Shown: positions 53,931-63,076 of the stretch, in pieces
How the letters are laid out: every line of letters starts with the position of its first letter
How positions within the stretch are numbered: position 1 is the first letter of the stretch
NCBI RefSeq assembly: GCF_042655435.1
Contig: NZ_JBHSMG010000002.1
Location: forward strand, 434,001 to 498,000
DNA: 64,000 nt
Direction of reading: 5' to 3'
DNA from: Lysinimonas soli
GTDB lineage: Bacteria > Actinomycetota > Actinomycetes > Actinomycetales > Microbacteriaceae
Notes under the pieces: model-generated
What the model was told of the DNA's origin: nothing
Databases searched by the model: none
What the model saw: the letters and a program-made list of their open reading frames with translations, nothing else
Translations under genes and position numbers: made by a program

Positions 53931-54912
53931 GCTCCGAGAGCAGGCGATAGCAGCGCTCGAGCCGAGCGGTCCACCAGTGGCGCCGGTCGTTGCTCGCGGC
54001 GAAGTCGGCGAGCACCCTCTCGTCGACCTCGACCCGGCGCACGGGGATCGCGCCGTTCACCGCGACGAGCGGGTCGATCGCGACATCCGTCTCGAACAGG
54101 CCGACCGTCGCGAGGCCGCAGTCGTAGTTCAGCTCGGGGATCGCGGCGGCGAGCGCGGCACCCATCGAGATGCCGACCGAGGTGTCGAGGGCGCTCGAGA
54201 CGACCACCGGCAGCCCGGCCTCGGCCACGATCTGCAGGGCACGATGGATGCCGCCCAGCGGCTGGGCCTTGATCACCAGCAGGTCGGCGGCGCCGGCCCG
54301 GGCGACGGCGAGCGGATCCTCCGCCTTGCGCACGCTCTCGTCGGCCGCGATCGGCAGCTGCCAGTCATGCAGGCGCTCGCGCAACTCGGCCAGCTCCGCG
54401 ACCGTGGCGCAGGGCTGCTCGAGATACTCCAGGTCGAAGCCGGCGAGGGCGTGCGCGGCATGCTCCGCCTCGTCGACGTTCCAGCCGCCGTTGGCATCGA
54501 CGCGGATGCGGCCCTCCGGCCCCAGGAACGCCCGCGTCGCCTTCACGCGGGCCACGTCATCCGCGATGACCTGCCCGGGCTCGGCCACCTTGACCTTGAC
54601 CGTGCGCGTTCCTGCGTAGCGGGCCAGGATGCCGTCGACCTCGGCCGCGGGCACCGCGGGCAGGGTGGCGTTGACGGGGATCCGCTCGCGCAGCGCGGGC
54701 GGCGGTGCCGACCAGCCGAAGTCGATCGCCGCGCCCAGCCAGTTCGCGGCCTCCGGGTCGGCGTACTCCGTGAAGGGGGAGAACTCGGTCCAGCCCTCGG
54801 GGCCGCGCAGCAGCATCGCCTCGCGCACCTCGATGCCCCGGAACCGGGTGATCAGGGGAAGGGTGACGACGTGCGCGCCGGCGAGCAGTTCGTCGATCTC
54901 GGGAAGCTCCAT
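53914..54912 (-). CDS. menC: o-Succinylbenzoate synthase
   Basis: The 332-aa enolase-superfamily enzyme has the catalytic Lys pair in VKVKVAE, metal ligands in IRVDANGGWN, LEQPC and AADESV, and the second Lys in LVIKAQPLGG. It dehydrates SHCHC to o-succinylbenzoate in menaquinone synthesis. ATG 54912 lies six bases from CAGACT, a leaderless arrangement. It is separated from menE by two small membrane-protein genes. Confidence 0.93.
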   Translation of the reverse strand: MELPEIDELLAGAHVVTLPLITRFRGIEVREAMLLRGPEGWTEFSPFTEYADPEAANWLGAAIDFGWSAPPPALRERIPVNATLPAVPAAEVDGILARYAGTRTVKVKVAEPGQVIADDVARVKATRAFLGPEGRIRVDANGGWNVDEAEHAAHALAGFDLEYLEQPCATVAELAELRERLHDWQLPIAADESVRKAEDPLAVARAGAADLLVIKAQPLGGIHRALQIVAEAGLPVVVSSALDTSVGISMGAALAAAIPELNYDCGLATVGLFETDVAIDPLVAVNGAIPVRRVEVDERVLADFAASNDRRHWWTARLERCYRLLSELTPGS

Positions 54913-55045
54913 CGCCCCAGTCTGCTCCGCGTCGCGCGCCGGCGGCAGTCGCCGGTGTCACGGATTCTCACCGGACCGAGCCGACGCCGAGCCGCGTGGC
55001 TAGGCTGAGCTCAGGCGGCTGGACCCAGTCGCCGAAGGGACCGAC

Positions 55046-55495
55046 ATGAGTGTTCCGCCTCCGAACCGCCCCGGCGCGCCCCGCCCGGCCGGCATCGGCG
55101 CCACCTACACGGCGAATCAGACACTGCAACGGCAGCAGACCGGCTACATCCCGGTCATGGCGGCCGGCCACACCGAGGTCATCACCACGGCGCCGACCCT
55201 CGGCCAGTTCTGGCGCAGCGACGTGCTCAGAACCACGACGCGTCGCCGACCGCGGTGGGCGGGGATGGCCGCTTTCTGGCTGAGCCTTGCCGCGATCGGC
55301 TTCCTGCTGATCGGCTCGCTGACGGGAATCGAGCTCGTGCGCGCCATCGCCCTGCCGCTCAGCGCGGTCGCGGGGTTCTTCGGACTGATCGCGGTCATCG
55401 CCCGCATCGGCCGGGCGCTCGGTTTCGTCGGTCTGATCCTGGCGCTGGTCGGCAACATCTTCGTGCTGAGCTGGATCGTGCGGCTGTTCTCGTAG
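55046..55495 (+). CDS. Small membrane protein, function unknown
   Basis: The 149-aa protein has a Pro/Thr-rich cytosolic N-terminus, then three helices (MAAFWLSLAAIGFLLIGSL; IALPLSAVAGFFGLIAVIA; LGFVGLILALVGNIFVL). GAAGGGA lies eight bases before the ATG, and TAGGCT at 55000-55005 is a likely -10. Not recognised; a paralogue-like protein follows. Confidence 0.72.
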   Translation: MSVPPPNRPGAPRPAGIGATYTANQTLQRQQTGYIPVMAAGHTEVITTAPTLGQFWRSDVLRTTTRRRPRWAGMAAFWLSLAAIGFLLIGSLTGIELVRAIALPLSAVAGFFGLIAVIARIGRALGFVGLILALVGNIFVLSWIVRLFS

Positions 55496-55515
55496 GCCGT
55501 CTTAGGCTTGACGAC

Positions 55516-55884
55516 GTGGATGAGCCGACTCCTGCCGCGCCGAGCGTCGCCGCGCCCGTGGAGGGCCTCGAGCCGGGCATGACGATCCTGCGCCGGGTGC
55601 GCCGGCCGCGGCGCTGGCCTGGGATCGCGGCGAGCGTACTGGCCCTGCTCATGCTCGTGGCGACCGGCTCGGCCATCGCGGTCGCGTCGGGCGGGCGGTT
55701 CGCGATCTCGACCGGTCTCGCCTACCTCGCGATCGCGCTGAGCGCCGCCGCGGTCGTCGTCGGCATCGTCGCGATCGTCGGGCGCTGGAGCCGCGGAGCC
55801 GGCATCGTCGGCGTGATCGTGGCCGTGCTCGGCAACCCGCTCGTGCTGCTCTACGGCCTCACCGCCCTCGGCGGCACCGGATGA
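55516..55884 (+). CDS. Small membrane protein similar in layout to its upstream neighbour
   Basis: The 122-aa protein has a short N-terminal tail (EPTPAAPSVAAPVEGLEPG) and three helices (IAASVLALLMLVATGSAIAV; GLAYLAIALSAAAVVVGIVAI; GAGIVGVIVAVLGNPLVLLYG). The arrangement is like the gene before it, including the last helix with VIVAVLGNP against LILALVGNI, so the two may be duplicates. GTG 55516 is leaderless behind TAGGCT. Confidence 0.7.
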   Translation: MDEPTPAAPSVAAPVEGLEPGMTILRRVRRPRRWPGIAASVLALLMLVATGSAIAVASGGRFAISTGLAYLAIALSAAAVVVGIVAIVGRWSRGAGIVGVIVAVLGNPLVLLYGLTALGGTG

Positions 55885-55932
55885 CCGCGGGGCGCGCGTC
55901 GACGCGCCAGAGCACGTGACGCGGCGTTCGCG

Positions 55933-57063
55933 ATGAAGCGGCTGACGGTGGTTCCGGCCGGCGCCGGGGTGCTCTCCGCCTTGCGCGCGGCCCTCGCCGG
56001 GGGCGACGCACTGCTGGTCTCGGCGGGTGAGCAGGTGCCCGAGGGTCTGCCCGACGTGGTCGAGCAGCGCATCGCCCTCGTGGTCGAGACCAGCGGATCG
56101 ACGGGACGGCCCAAACGGGTCGCCCTCTCGGCGGATGCCCTGCTCGCCAACGCGGGGGCCAGCGAGTCGGCGCTCGGCGGGCCGGGGCAGTGGGTGCTCG
56201 CCCTGCCGACCCACTACATCGCGGGACTCAACGTGCTGGCGCGCTCTCTCGCCGCCGAGACCGAGCCGGTCGTCGTCGAGGGGGAGCACTTCACGGCGGC
56301 GGAATTCGTGGCGGCCGTCGGGCGCATGACGATCCCCGAGCGCTTCGTCTCCCTGGTGCCGGCCCAGCTCGCCACCCTGCTCGACGACGCCGCCGCGAGC
56401 TCGGCGCTCTCGGCCTTCGCGGCCGTGCTCGTCGGCGGACAGGCCACGCCGGGACCGCTGCTGGATCGCGCGCGCGCCGCCGGCATCCGGGTGCGGCGCA
56501 GCTACGGCTCGAGCGAGACCAGCGGCGGATGCGTCTACGACGGGCACCCGATCGGCACGACCGAGGTGCGCATCGTCGACGGCGAGGTCTGGATCGGCGG
56601 CCCCGGCCTGGCCGAGGGGTACCTCGGCGACCCCGAGCTGACGGCCGAACGATTCCCGACCGCGGATGGGGTCCGCTGGTTCCGGACCGCCGACACGGGC
56701 AGCTTCGACGGGGAGGTGCTGACCGTCACGGGACGTCGCGACGACGTGCTCATCTCGGGGGGTGTGAAGGTCGCGCTGGGCGCGGTCGAGCGCGTGCTGC
56801 GCGAGCGGCCGGGCCTCTCGGATGCCGTGGTCGTCGCGATCCCGGACGAGCGCTGGGGCGAGGTGCCGGTCGCGGTGACCGCGGCTCCGCTCAGCACGCT
56901 GGATGCCGAGGCGGTGGTCGAGGCGGGCGCGGCGGTCGCGGCGGCGCTCGGACCGGCGGCGCGCCCCGCGCGTATCGTGCGCTGGGATGCCCTTCCCCTA
57001 CTGGCGAGCGGCAAGGTCGACCGGCTCGCCGTGCGCGCGAGGCTGCTGGGCGGCGACGGATAG
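55933..57063 (+). CDS. menE: o-Succinylbenzoate-CoA ligase
   Basis: The 376-aa protein is a compact AMP-binding ligase: P-loop ETSGSTGRPKRVALS, A5 motif RRSYGSSETSGGCVYDG, A7/A8 WFRTADTGSFDGEVLTVTGRRDDVLISGG and the catalytic Lys in LASGKVDR. It forms OSB-CoA. ATG 55933 is used. Its stop TAG (57061-57063) begins the menA -10 TAGACT. Confidence 0.9.
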   Translation: MKRLTVVPAGAGVLSALRAALAGGDALLVSAGEQVPEGLPDVVEQRIALVVETSGSTGRPKRVALSADALLANAGASESALGGPGQWVLALPTHYIAGLNVLARSLAAETEPVVVEGEHFTAAEFVAAVGRMTIPERFVSLVPAQLATLLDDAAASSALSAFAAVLVGGQATPGPLLDRARAAGIRVRRSYGSSETSGGCVYDGHPIGTTEVRIVDGEVWIGGPGLAEGYLGDPELTAERFPTADGVRWFRTADTGSFDGEVLTVTGRRDDVLISGGVKVALGAVERVLRERPGLSDAVVVAIPDERWGEVPVAVTAAPLSTLDAEAVVEAGAAVAAALGPAARPARIVRWDALPLLASGKVDRLAVRARLLGGDG

Positions 57064-57072
57064 ACTGCGCCG

Positions 57073-58089
57073 GTGGCGAAGCAGCAGAGCAAGAACTCCC
57101 GCACGAGCAACGGGAACCGCCGACCCGGGGGAGCCCCGGCGAAGCCCACGTCCGGTCGCAATCGCGGCAGGAGCGGGCATCCGGGCGGCCGGGTCACCTC
57201 CGAGGCCCGCCCCGCGACGTTGGGGACCTGGATCGCGGGATCGCGTCCGCCGACCCTGCTGATCGCCGTCGCGGCCGTCGCGCTCGGCACGGGAGCGGCC
57301 GCGGTCGAGCTCGCTCACCCGTGGGAGCACTGGGTGCGCGCGGTGCTCGCCCTCATCGTGGCGATCGCGCTGCAGATCGCCGTCAACTTCGCGAACGACT
57401 ACTCGGACGGCATCCGCGGGGTCGACAAGAACCGGGTCGGGCCTCCGCGTCTGGTGGGCTCGGGTCGCGCCGCGCCGCGCACGGTGCTGACCGTCGCGAT
57501 CGTGTTCTTCGGCATCGCGGCGGTGGCGGGCGGCATCCTGGTGTGGCGCAGCGGTGAGTGGTGGCTGCTCGCCGTCGGCGCGGTCTGCTTCGCGGCCGCC
57601 TGGTTCTACACCGGGGGCAAGCACCCGTACGGCTATTACGCCCTCGGCGAGGTCGCGGTGTTCGTGTTCTTCGGGATCGTGCCGGTCGCCGGGACCGTGT
57701 ACACGCAGACCGGCACGGTCAACCTCGAGGGCTGGCTCGGCGGCGTCGCGATCGGCGCGTTCGCGGCCGCCGTGCTCGTCGTCAATAACCTGCGCGATCG
57801 CGAACGCGACGCGCTGAGCCGCAAGCGCACTCTCGCCGTCCTGCTCGGCGACCGCGGCACGCGCGCGCTCTACGTCGTGCTGATGCTCGTTCCGCTGGGG
57901 CTGCTGGTGTTCTTCTCGGTGTTCTACCTGAACGCGCCGTACGTCTTCTTCGACGCGATCATCGTGCTGCCGGCGATGGCGATCGTGCTGTTCGCCAAGA
58001 CCGGCCGCGAGTTCGTGACCGCGCTGCAGCTCACGCTGCTTGCCACCTTCGTGTACGGCGTCGGGCTCGCGGCGGCGCTGGCGTTCTGA
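57073..58089 (+). CDS. menA: 1,4-Dihydroxy-2-naphthoate polyprenyltransferase
   Basis: The 338-aa UbiA-family protein has a basic disordered N-terminus, about eight helices, and the two Asp-rich motifs (NFANDYSDGIRG, VNNLRDRERD). It attaches the polyprenyl chain to DHNA. GTG 57073 is leaderless. Confidence 0.94.
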   Translation: MAKQQSKNSRTSNGNRRPGGAPAKPTSGRNRGRSGHPGGRVTSEARPATLGTWIAGSRPPTLLIAVAAVALGTGAAAVELAHPWEHWVRAVLALIVAIALQIAVNFANDYSDGIRGVDKNRVGPPRLVGSGRAAPRTVLTVAIVFFGIAAVAGGILVWRSGEWWLLAVGAVCFAAAWFYTGGKHPYGYYALGEVAVFVFFGIVPVAGTVYTQTGTVNLEGWLGGVAIGAFAAAVLVVNNLRDRERDALSRKRTLAVLLGDRGTRALYVVLMLVPLGLLVFFSVFYLNAPYVFFDAIIVLPAMAIVLFAKTGREFVTALQLTLLATFVYGVGLAAALAF

Positions 58090-58141
58090 CGGTGCCGGCG
58101 CTTGGCGGCAGCGCCGTGACGGCGCCGGCCGGCGGGCTCGG

Positions 58142-58417
58142 CTAGCGGCCGGCCGCGTCCTCGATGTCTTCGTCGCTCGGACCGGCGGAGGCCGGACGCG
58201 CCTTGCCGGCACGGGTCTCGGCGATCTCGCGGGCGACCCGCTCGCGCAGGGGAGCGAAGAAGATGTACGAGATGCAGAAGGCCAGCACGGCAGCGCCGAC
58301 GGCGGCGATGAGCCACGCGAGCGACGGCCAGGTCGGGGCGGCGAGCGCGTAGAGCACCCCGAAGAGCACCGCGAACAGGCCGAGGCGCACCGCCGAGAAC
58401 AGGATCCATGCGCGCAC
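58142..58417 (-). CDS. DUF4229 small membrane protein
   Basis: The 91-aa protein has two helices (ILFSAVRLGLFAVLFGVLYAL; AWLIAAVGAAVLAFCISYIF) followed by a charged cytosolic tail (PLRERVAREIAETRAG), the DUF4229 pattern. GTG 58417 is seven bases from TAGACT: leaderless, divergent from the next gene. Confidence 0.85.
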   Translation of the reverse strand: MRAWILFSAVRLGLFAVLFGVLYALAAPTWPSLAWLIAAVGAAVLAFCISYIFFAPLRERVAREIAETRAGKARPASAGPSDEDIEDAAGR

Positions 58418-58466
58418 GGGCGCCAGTCTAGGCGCCGCGGCTGGGAGCCGATCTAGACTCGCTCCC

Positions 58467-58841
58467 ATGGTCCGCGTGCTGATCCCGCTCATCCTCGTCG
58501 GGATCCTGGTGTTCGCGATCGTCGACATCATCGTCATCGACAACGCACGGGTGCGCGGTCTGCCCAAGTTCGCCTGGATCCCGGTCGTGATCGTGCTGCC
58601 GTTCATCGGGCCGCTGCTCTGGTTCTTCCTGGGCCGCGAACGTCTCGAGGAGTACAGCAACGGCCGCTACGCCAACGACCCGGCGCCGACGCCGGAGCCG
58701 GGCCGTCGCTTCGGGCCCATCGCCCCCGACGACGACCCCGACTTCCTCGGACGGCTCAACCGGGAGCAGGAGCAGGAGGAGCGCATCCGCGAGCTCGAGA
58801 AGCGGCTCAAGGAGCTCGGCGATGACAAACCCAAGGACTGA
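58467..58841 (+). CDS. PLDc_N (phospholipase D-nuclease N-terminal)-type membrane protein
   Basis: The 124-aa protein has two helices with the PLDc_N signature (LPKFAWIPVVIVLPFIGPLLWFFLGR) and a charged C-terminal coiled coil (REQEQEERIRELEKRLKELG). ATG 58467 is leaderless. It overlaps menD by 20 bases, so it is co-translated with menaquinone synthesis genes. Confidence 0.85.
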   Translation: MVRVLIPLILVGILVFAIVDIIVIDNARVRGLPKFAWIPVVIVLPFIGPLLWFFLGRERLEEYSNGRYANDPAPTPEPGRRFGPIAPDDDPDFLGRLNREQEQEERIRELEKRLKELGDDKPKD

Positions 58842-60498
58842 GGCGGGCGCGAGCTCGCCGGCCAGCGCCTTCGCCACGGCCCTGCTCGCGGAGTTCCTCC
58901 GCCTCGGGGTGACCGACCTGGTGCTCAGCCCGGGATCCCGTTCCCAGGCCCTCGCCCTCGCGGCGGCCCGCTTCGAGCGCGCCGGTCTGCTGCGCCTGCG
59001 CGTGCGCATCGACGAGCGCTCGGCCGGGTTCCTGGCGCTCGGGATCGCCGTCGAGACGGGGCGGCCCGTGCTGCTCGTGACCACCTCGGGAACGGCCGTC
59101 GCCAACCTGCACCCCGCCGTGCTCGAGGCCGCGCACTCCGGGGTGCCGCTCGTCGTGCTCAGCGCCGACCGGCCGGCCGAGCTGCGCGGCATCGGGTCGA
59201 ACCAGACCACGGTGCAGCCCGGGATCTTCGCCGCCGCCCCGGAACGCTCGTGGGACGTCGCCGCCCCCGTCGGCGACCCCGGCGAGGAAGCCGCCGCGCG
59301 CTCGCTGGCGACCGAGGTGCTCGCCGGGATCGGCGGGCCGCGGCACGTCAACCTGGCCTTCCGCGAGCCGCTGTCGTCGACGGTGCCGCTGCCCGAGTTC
59401 GAGCCGGGTCCGTGGCAGCCGCCCGCCGCCCGCCGCGAGCCGCTCGAGCTGAAGCCGGGGCCCGGCACGGTCGTCGTCGCGGGCAGCGGCGCGGGCGATG
59501 CGGCGGAGGCGGCCGCACGCGCATTGGGCGCTCCACTGCTGGCCGAGGTGGCCAGCGGCGCGCGCTTCGGGCCGAACCTGGTCGCGGCCTACCGCGAGCT
59601 GCTCGGGGCCGCGAACTTCGGGGACCGGATCGAGCGGGTCGTGGTGTTCGGGCATCCGACCCTCAGCCGCGAGGTCCCGGCCCTGATCCAGCGCGATGGG
59701 GTCGAGACGATCGTCGTCCGAGGCGGAGCGCGCGACGACTACAACCCCGGCCATCGGGTTGCGGCCTTCGCGGATGCCGTGACGGTCGCCGACGACCCCG
59801 CAGCCCTCGCGGCCTCGCGCTCCTGGGTCGGGCGCTGGGTCGCCGCCTCGCGCGCCCTGCTGGAGGAAGCGGATGCCGCCCCCGGCGCGGCGCTGACCGA
59901 CGACTACCGCGAACGCGCCGCATTCGCGAAGGCCCAGCTCGCGCACCTGCGGGCCCCCGTGACCCGCCGCGCTCTCGTCTCGGCCGTGTGGAACGCCAGC
60001 TGGCCGCACGACCGCCTGGTCCTCGCGTCGTCGCGCCTGATCCGCGAACTGGACCGGGTCGCGCCCGGCAAGAAGATCCCGGTGCACTCCAACCGCGGCC
60101 TGGCCGGCATCGACGGCACGATCGCCACCGCGACCGGCATCGCGCTTGCGCAGCAGTCCGGCGGCGCGCACGGGATCACCCGCGTTCTGCTGGGAGACCT
60201 GGCGATGCTGCACGACGCCGGCTCCCTGCTGGCGGGCGTGGGCGAGGAGCGCCCGCGGATGCAGCTCATCGTCGGCAACGACGGCGGGGGCACGATCTTC
60301 GACGGCCTCGAGGTCGCGGCGACCGCCGATCCGGCGCTGCTCGAGCGGGTCATGCTGACCCCGCAGTCGGTCGATCTCGCGGAGCTCGCCGCCGCGTACG
60401 GCTGGGGATACCGCCGGGTGGGCAACCGCGGCGAGCTGGACCCCGCGCTCACCCCCGGGGACGGGCAGTTGCTCATCGAGGTGCCCCTGGAGCGGTGA
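58822..60498 (+). CDS. menD: SEPHCHC synthase
   Basis: The 558-aa thiamine-diphosphate enzyme has LSPGSRSQALALAAARF, the catalytic IDERSAGFLALGIA region, the VTTSGTAVANLHPAVLEA segment and a C-terminal TPP-binding GDLAMLHDAGSL. It condenses isochorismate with 2-oxoglutarate. ATG 58822 overlaps the preceding gene. Confidence 0.95.
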   Translation: MTNPRTEAGASSPASAFATALLAEFLRLGVTDLVLSPGSRSQALALAAARFERAGLLRLRVRIDERSAGFLALGIAVETGRPVLLVTTSGTAVANLHPAVLEAAHSGVPLVVLSADRPAELRGIGSNQTTVQPGIFAAAPERSWDVAAPVGDPGEEAAARSLATEVLAGIGGPRHVNLAFREPLSSTVPLPEFEPGPWQPPAARREPLELKPGPGTVVVAGSGAGDAAEAAARALGAPLLAEVASGARFGPNLVAAYRELLGAANFGDRIERVVVFGHPTLSREVPALIQRDGVETIVVRGGARDDYNPGHRVAAFADAVTVADDPAALAASRSWVGRWVAASRALLEEADAAPGAALTDDYRERAAFAKAQLAHLRAPVTRRALVSAVWNASWPHDRLVLASSRLIRELDRVAPGKKIPVHSNRGLAGIDGTIATATGIALAQQSGGAHGITRVLLGDLAMLHDAGSLLAGVGEERPRMQLIVGNDGGGTIFDGLEVAATADPALLERVMLTPQSVDLAELAAAYGWGYRRVGNRGELDPALTPGDGQLLIEVPLER

Positions 60499-60544
60499 GG
60501 CCGGGATGGCGGGGGCAGCGCGGTAGCGGGGTAGCGTGACGCTC

Positions 60545-61387
60545 ATGGACGAGCTGCGCGACATCGAGGGCCTGCTGCGCGCCGGGGACGGGTTCGTGCT
60601 CGCGGCGGTCGACCCGGCATCCACCCCCGGATTCCGGGGCGGCAAGAAGCGCGGCGTCGCGGCGCTCGCCGCGGGTGCCGTCGAGCTCGCCGAGCTGCAG
60701 GAGAAGCTCTACGCCTCGGGCCTCTCGGGCGATGGCAGGCGGGTGCTGCTCGTGCTGCAGGCCATGGACACGGCGGGCAAGGGCGGCATCGTCGGTCACG
60801 TCGTCGGCTCGGTCAATCCCTACGGGGTGCACATCGTGGCCTTCAAGGCGCCGACGGCCGAAGAGAGGGAGCACGACTTCCTCTGGCGCATTCGCCGCCA
60901 GTTGCCGACGGCCGGGATGCTCGGCGTCTTCGACCGCTCGCACTACGAGGACGTGCTGGTGCAGCGCGTGCGGCAGCTCTCGAGCCCCGACGTGATCGAG
61001 GAGCGCTACGACCTCATCGTCGACTTCGAGCGCGAGCTGGTGGCGGCGGGTACGACGGTGATCAAGGTCATGCTGCACATCTCGCCCGAGGAGCAGCGGG
61101 CGCGGCTCGAGGCGCGGCTCGACGATCCGAGCAAGCATTGGAAGTTCAACCCCGGCGACCTCGACGACCGTGCGCTGTGGCCGGACTTCATGACCGCGTA
61201 CCAGCTGGCGATCCAGCGCACCGCGACCGCCGCCGCCCCGTGGTACGTCGTGCCGGCCGACCGCAAGTGGTACGCCCGGGTCGCCGTGCAGCAGCTGTTG
61301 ATCGAGGCGTTGCGCGGCTTCGGGCAGGCCTGGCCCGCGGCCGACTACGACGTGGCGCGGCAGCGGGCTCGGCTCGCGGCGGAGTAG
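60545..61387 (+). CDS. Polyphosphate kinase 2-family protein
   Basis: The 280-aa PPK2 protein has Walker A MDTAGKGG (74-81), Walker B-like FDRSHYEDVLVQRV near 128 and the lid with RLDDPSKHWKFNPGDLDDR. It phosphorylates nucleotides (AMP/ADP or GDP) with polyphosphate. The start is ATG 60545, seven bases after TAGCGT; GTG 60536 lies within that box. It separates menD from menF. Confidence 0.9.
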   Translation: MDELRDIEGLLRAGDGFVLAAVDPASTPGFRGGKKRGVAALAAGAVELAELQEKLYASGLSGDGRRVLLVLQAMDTAGKGGIVGHVVGSVNPYGVHIVAFKAPTAEEREHDFLWRIRRQLPTAGMLGVFDRSHYEDVLVQRVRQLSSPDVIEERYDLIVDFERELVAAGTTVIKVMLHISPEEQRARLEARLDDPSKHWKFNPGDLDDRALWPDFMTAYQLAIQRTATAAAPWYVVPADRKWYARVAVQQLLIEALRGFGQAWPAADYDVARQRARLAAE

Positions 61388-61588
61388 CGGGCTGCGGGGC
61401 CGGTGCCGGGCCCTCCCGCGGGGCCCAGCTGGCGCGGCTGACGCGGCGTGCACGATGTCGGGCCAGGCGCGGGTTCACGCCCGCCTCGTTCGCGAAGGGC
61501 CCGCTGGCCCGACACCGTGTTCGCGCGGCCGGTGGCCGCGGCGCCGCCGCCGCGGCGTCGAGGCCGCGGCGCGACCCGCGCGGCCGGC
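61388..61588. other. GC-rich convergent intergenic region
   Basis: The 201 bases between the converging PPK2 and menF genes hold a long inverted repeat (61451-61519) and otherwise only GC-rich sequence with GGCCGCGG-like palindromes. No coding potential is evident. Confidence 0.6.
61451..61519. repeat. Long inverted repeat (16-bp arms) with inner hairpin
   Basis: Arms 61451-61466 and 61504-61519 match at 15 of 16 positions (core TGTCGGGCCAG). The loop contains a GCGGG/CCCGC hairpin (61469-61484) with TTCACG in its loop. It may serve as a bidirectional terminator for the two convergent genes. Confidence 0.6.
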
Positions 61589-62821
61589 CTACCCGAACGC
61601 CTCGACGATCGGGCGGAACTTCAGCCGTGTCTCGGCGAGCTCGCGAGCCGGATCGGAGTCGGCCACGATGCCCGCGCCGGCGTAGGCGGTGATCCCGCCG
61701 TCGGCGGCGACCTCGGCGCTGCGCAACGCAACGGCCCACTTGCCGCTCCCGTTGCCGTCGACCCAGCCCACCGGTCCGCCGTAGCGGCGCCGGTCGAGGG
61801 GTTCGAGTTCGCGGATCACCTCGCAGGCGGTCGAGGTCGGCGTGCCCGCCACCGCCGCGGTCGGATGCAGCGCTGCAGCCAGGTCGAGCGCCGTCGATCC
61901 GTCGCTCAGCGTTCCCTCGACGTCGCTCGCGAGGTGCCAGAGGTTCGGCAGCTTGAGCGCGAACGGCAGATCCGAGGCGACCACGCCGCTGGCGTGGCCG
62001 GTGAGCGCCGCGAGCACGCTCTGCACCGCGAAACGGTGTTCGTCGAGGTCTTTGGTCGAGGTCGCCAGGGCGACGGCGGCGGCGTGGTCGGCCTCCGCAT
62101 CCGCACCGCGGGCCATGCTGCCGGCGAGAACGCGCGCCGTGACCACGCCGTCGCTGACGCGCACGAGTGTCTCGGGGCTCGAGCCGAGCAGGCCGTCGAC
62201 CGCGAAGGTCCAGGTGTCCGGGTAGCCGAGGGCGAGGTCGACGAGCACCCGGCGCAGGTCGGCACCTTCCGGGAGGTGGCCGATGAGGTCACGGGCGAGC
62301 ACGACCTTGCTGAGCTCGCCGGCCCGGATGCGGCGCACTGCCTCGGCGACCGCGAGCTGATAGCCGTCGGCGTCCAGCGTGCCCTGGTGGAGCGAGATGC
62401 GGTACTCGGCGCCCAGGGGGCGGTGCTCGACCGGCCGTTTCGAGCCGTTGACGCGGGTCACCCAGCTGACTCCGTCGCGCCGCCCGACGATCACCTCGGG
62501 CACGATGAGTACGCTCGCCCGCTCGGACTCGTCGTCGAAGGTGAACGCGCCGAACGCGACCAGCCCGGAGCCGGAGAGGCCCACGGGGTTGCTCACCGTC
62601 GCGGATGCCGACACCCGCCGCCACGCGTCGGCCGCCTCGCGCAGGCGGTCGGGCCCGTGGAACTCGAGCCGGAGCGCCTCGCCCAGCCCCGCGATCCCGT
62701 CGCCGCGCCGCACGAACAGCAGTGGTGCGCTCGGATCGAGCAGGGGCAGCAGCGAGGTCACCTGGTCGACCGCGCGGGTTTCGACCGTCAGCGCGGGAAG
62801 CGCTTGCGCGGACTCCGTCAC
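61589..62821 (-). CDS. menF: Isochorismate synthase
   Basis: The 410-aa chorismate-binding enzyme has LSKVVLARDL, SSPETLVRV, ARVLAGSMARG, the metal-binding E in LATSTKDLDEHRF, ALHPTAAVAGTP and GPVGWVDGNGSGKWAVALR. It forms isochorismate from chorismate. GTG 62821 is leaderless behind TAGGCT. Divergent from menG. Confidence 0.93.
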   Translation of the reverse strand: MTESAQALPALTVETRAVDQVTSLLPLLDPSAPLLFVRRGDGIAGLGEALRLEFHGPDRLREAADAWRRVSASATVSNPVGLSGSGLVAFGAFTFDDESERASVLIVPEVIVGRRDGVSWVTRVNGSKRPVEHRPLGAEYRISLHQGTLDADGYQLAVAEAVRRIRAGELSKVVLARDLIGHLPEGADLRRVLVDLALGYPDTWTFAVDGLLGSSPETLVRVSDGVVTARVLAGSMARGADAEADHAAAVALATSTKDLDEHRFAVQSVLAALTGHASGVVASDLPFALKLPNLWHLASDVEGTLSDGSTALDLAAALHPTAAVAGTPTSTACEVIRELEPLDRRRYGGPVGWVDGNGSGKWAVALRSAEVAADGGITAYAGAGIVADSDPARELAETRLKFRPIVEAFG

Positions 62822-62892
62822 GGCACCAGCCTACGTGCGGGGCCGGTGTGCCGTCGGCGACGGCTGCGGTCCCGCCGTGCGCCGTGCCGGAT

Positions 62893-62931
62893 TCAGGATG
62901 CCGGACGCCGCCGCGCCGCCCCGCATCCTGA
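62893..62931. repeat. Inverted repeat in the menF-menG divergent region
   Basis: TCAGGATGC (62893-62901) and GCATCCTGA (62923-62931) form a perfect 9-bp pair with a 21-base loop. The 255-base region between menF and menG has no other clear signal except the menG -10 box at 63064-63069. It might be a regulator site. Confidence 0.4.
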
Positions 62932-63076
62932 TCCGCGGCCGTGACCGGCGCGTCGTCCTGATCCCGTGACGGCGCCGGGAGGGGAGGAGGCGGGGCGCGA
63001 GCCGGCAGGAGCGCACGACCGCGCGCTTGGACGACGCCACGGGAGACCCTCGGGCGTTCTCGGTAGGATCGAACCC

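Noticed and set aside
60536..60545. GTG at 60536 as the PPK2 start
   Set aside because: It lies inside the TAGCGT -10 hexamer, so a leaderless transcript begins later; ATG 60545 is at the proper distance.
61469..61484. tRNA-like T-arm (GGTTCA in a GC stem)
   Set aside because: The loop is six rather than seven bases, and no acceptor, D or anticodon stem can be folded around it.
62898..62969. 23-codon ORF (MPDAAAPPRILIRGRD...) between menF and menG
   Set aside because: No ribosome site or -10 at the right distance, no overlap with the menG start, and part of it lies in the inverted repeat. It could be a leader but nothing supports it.
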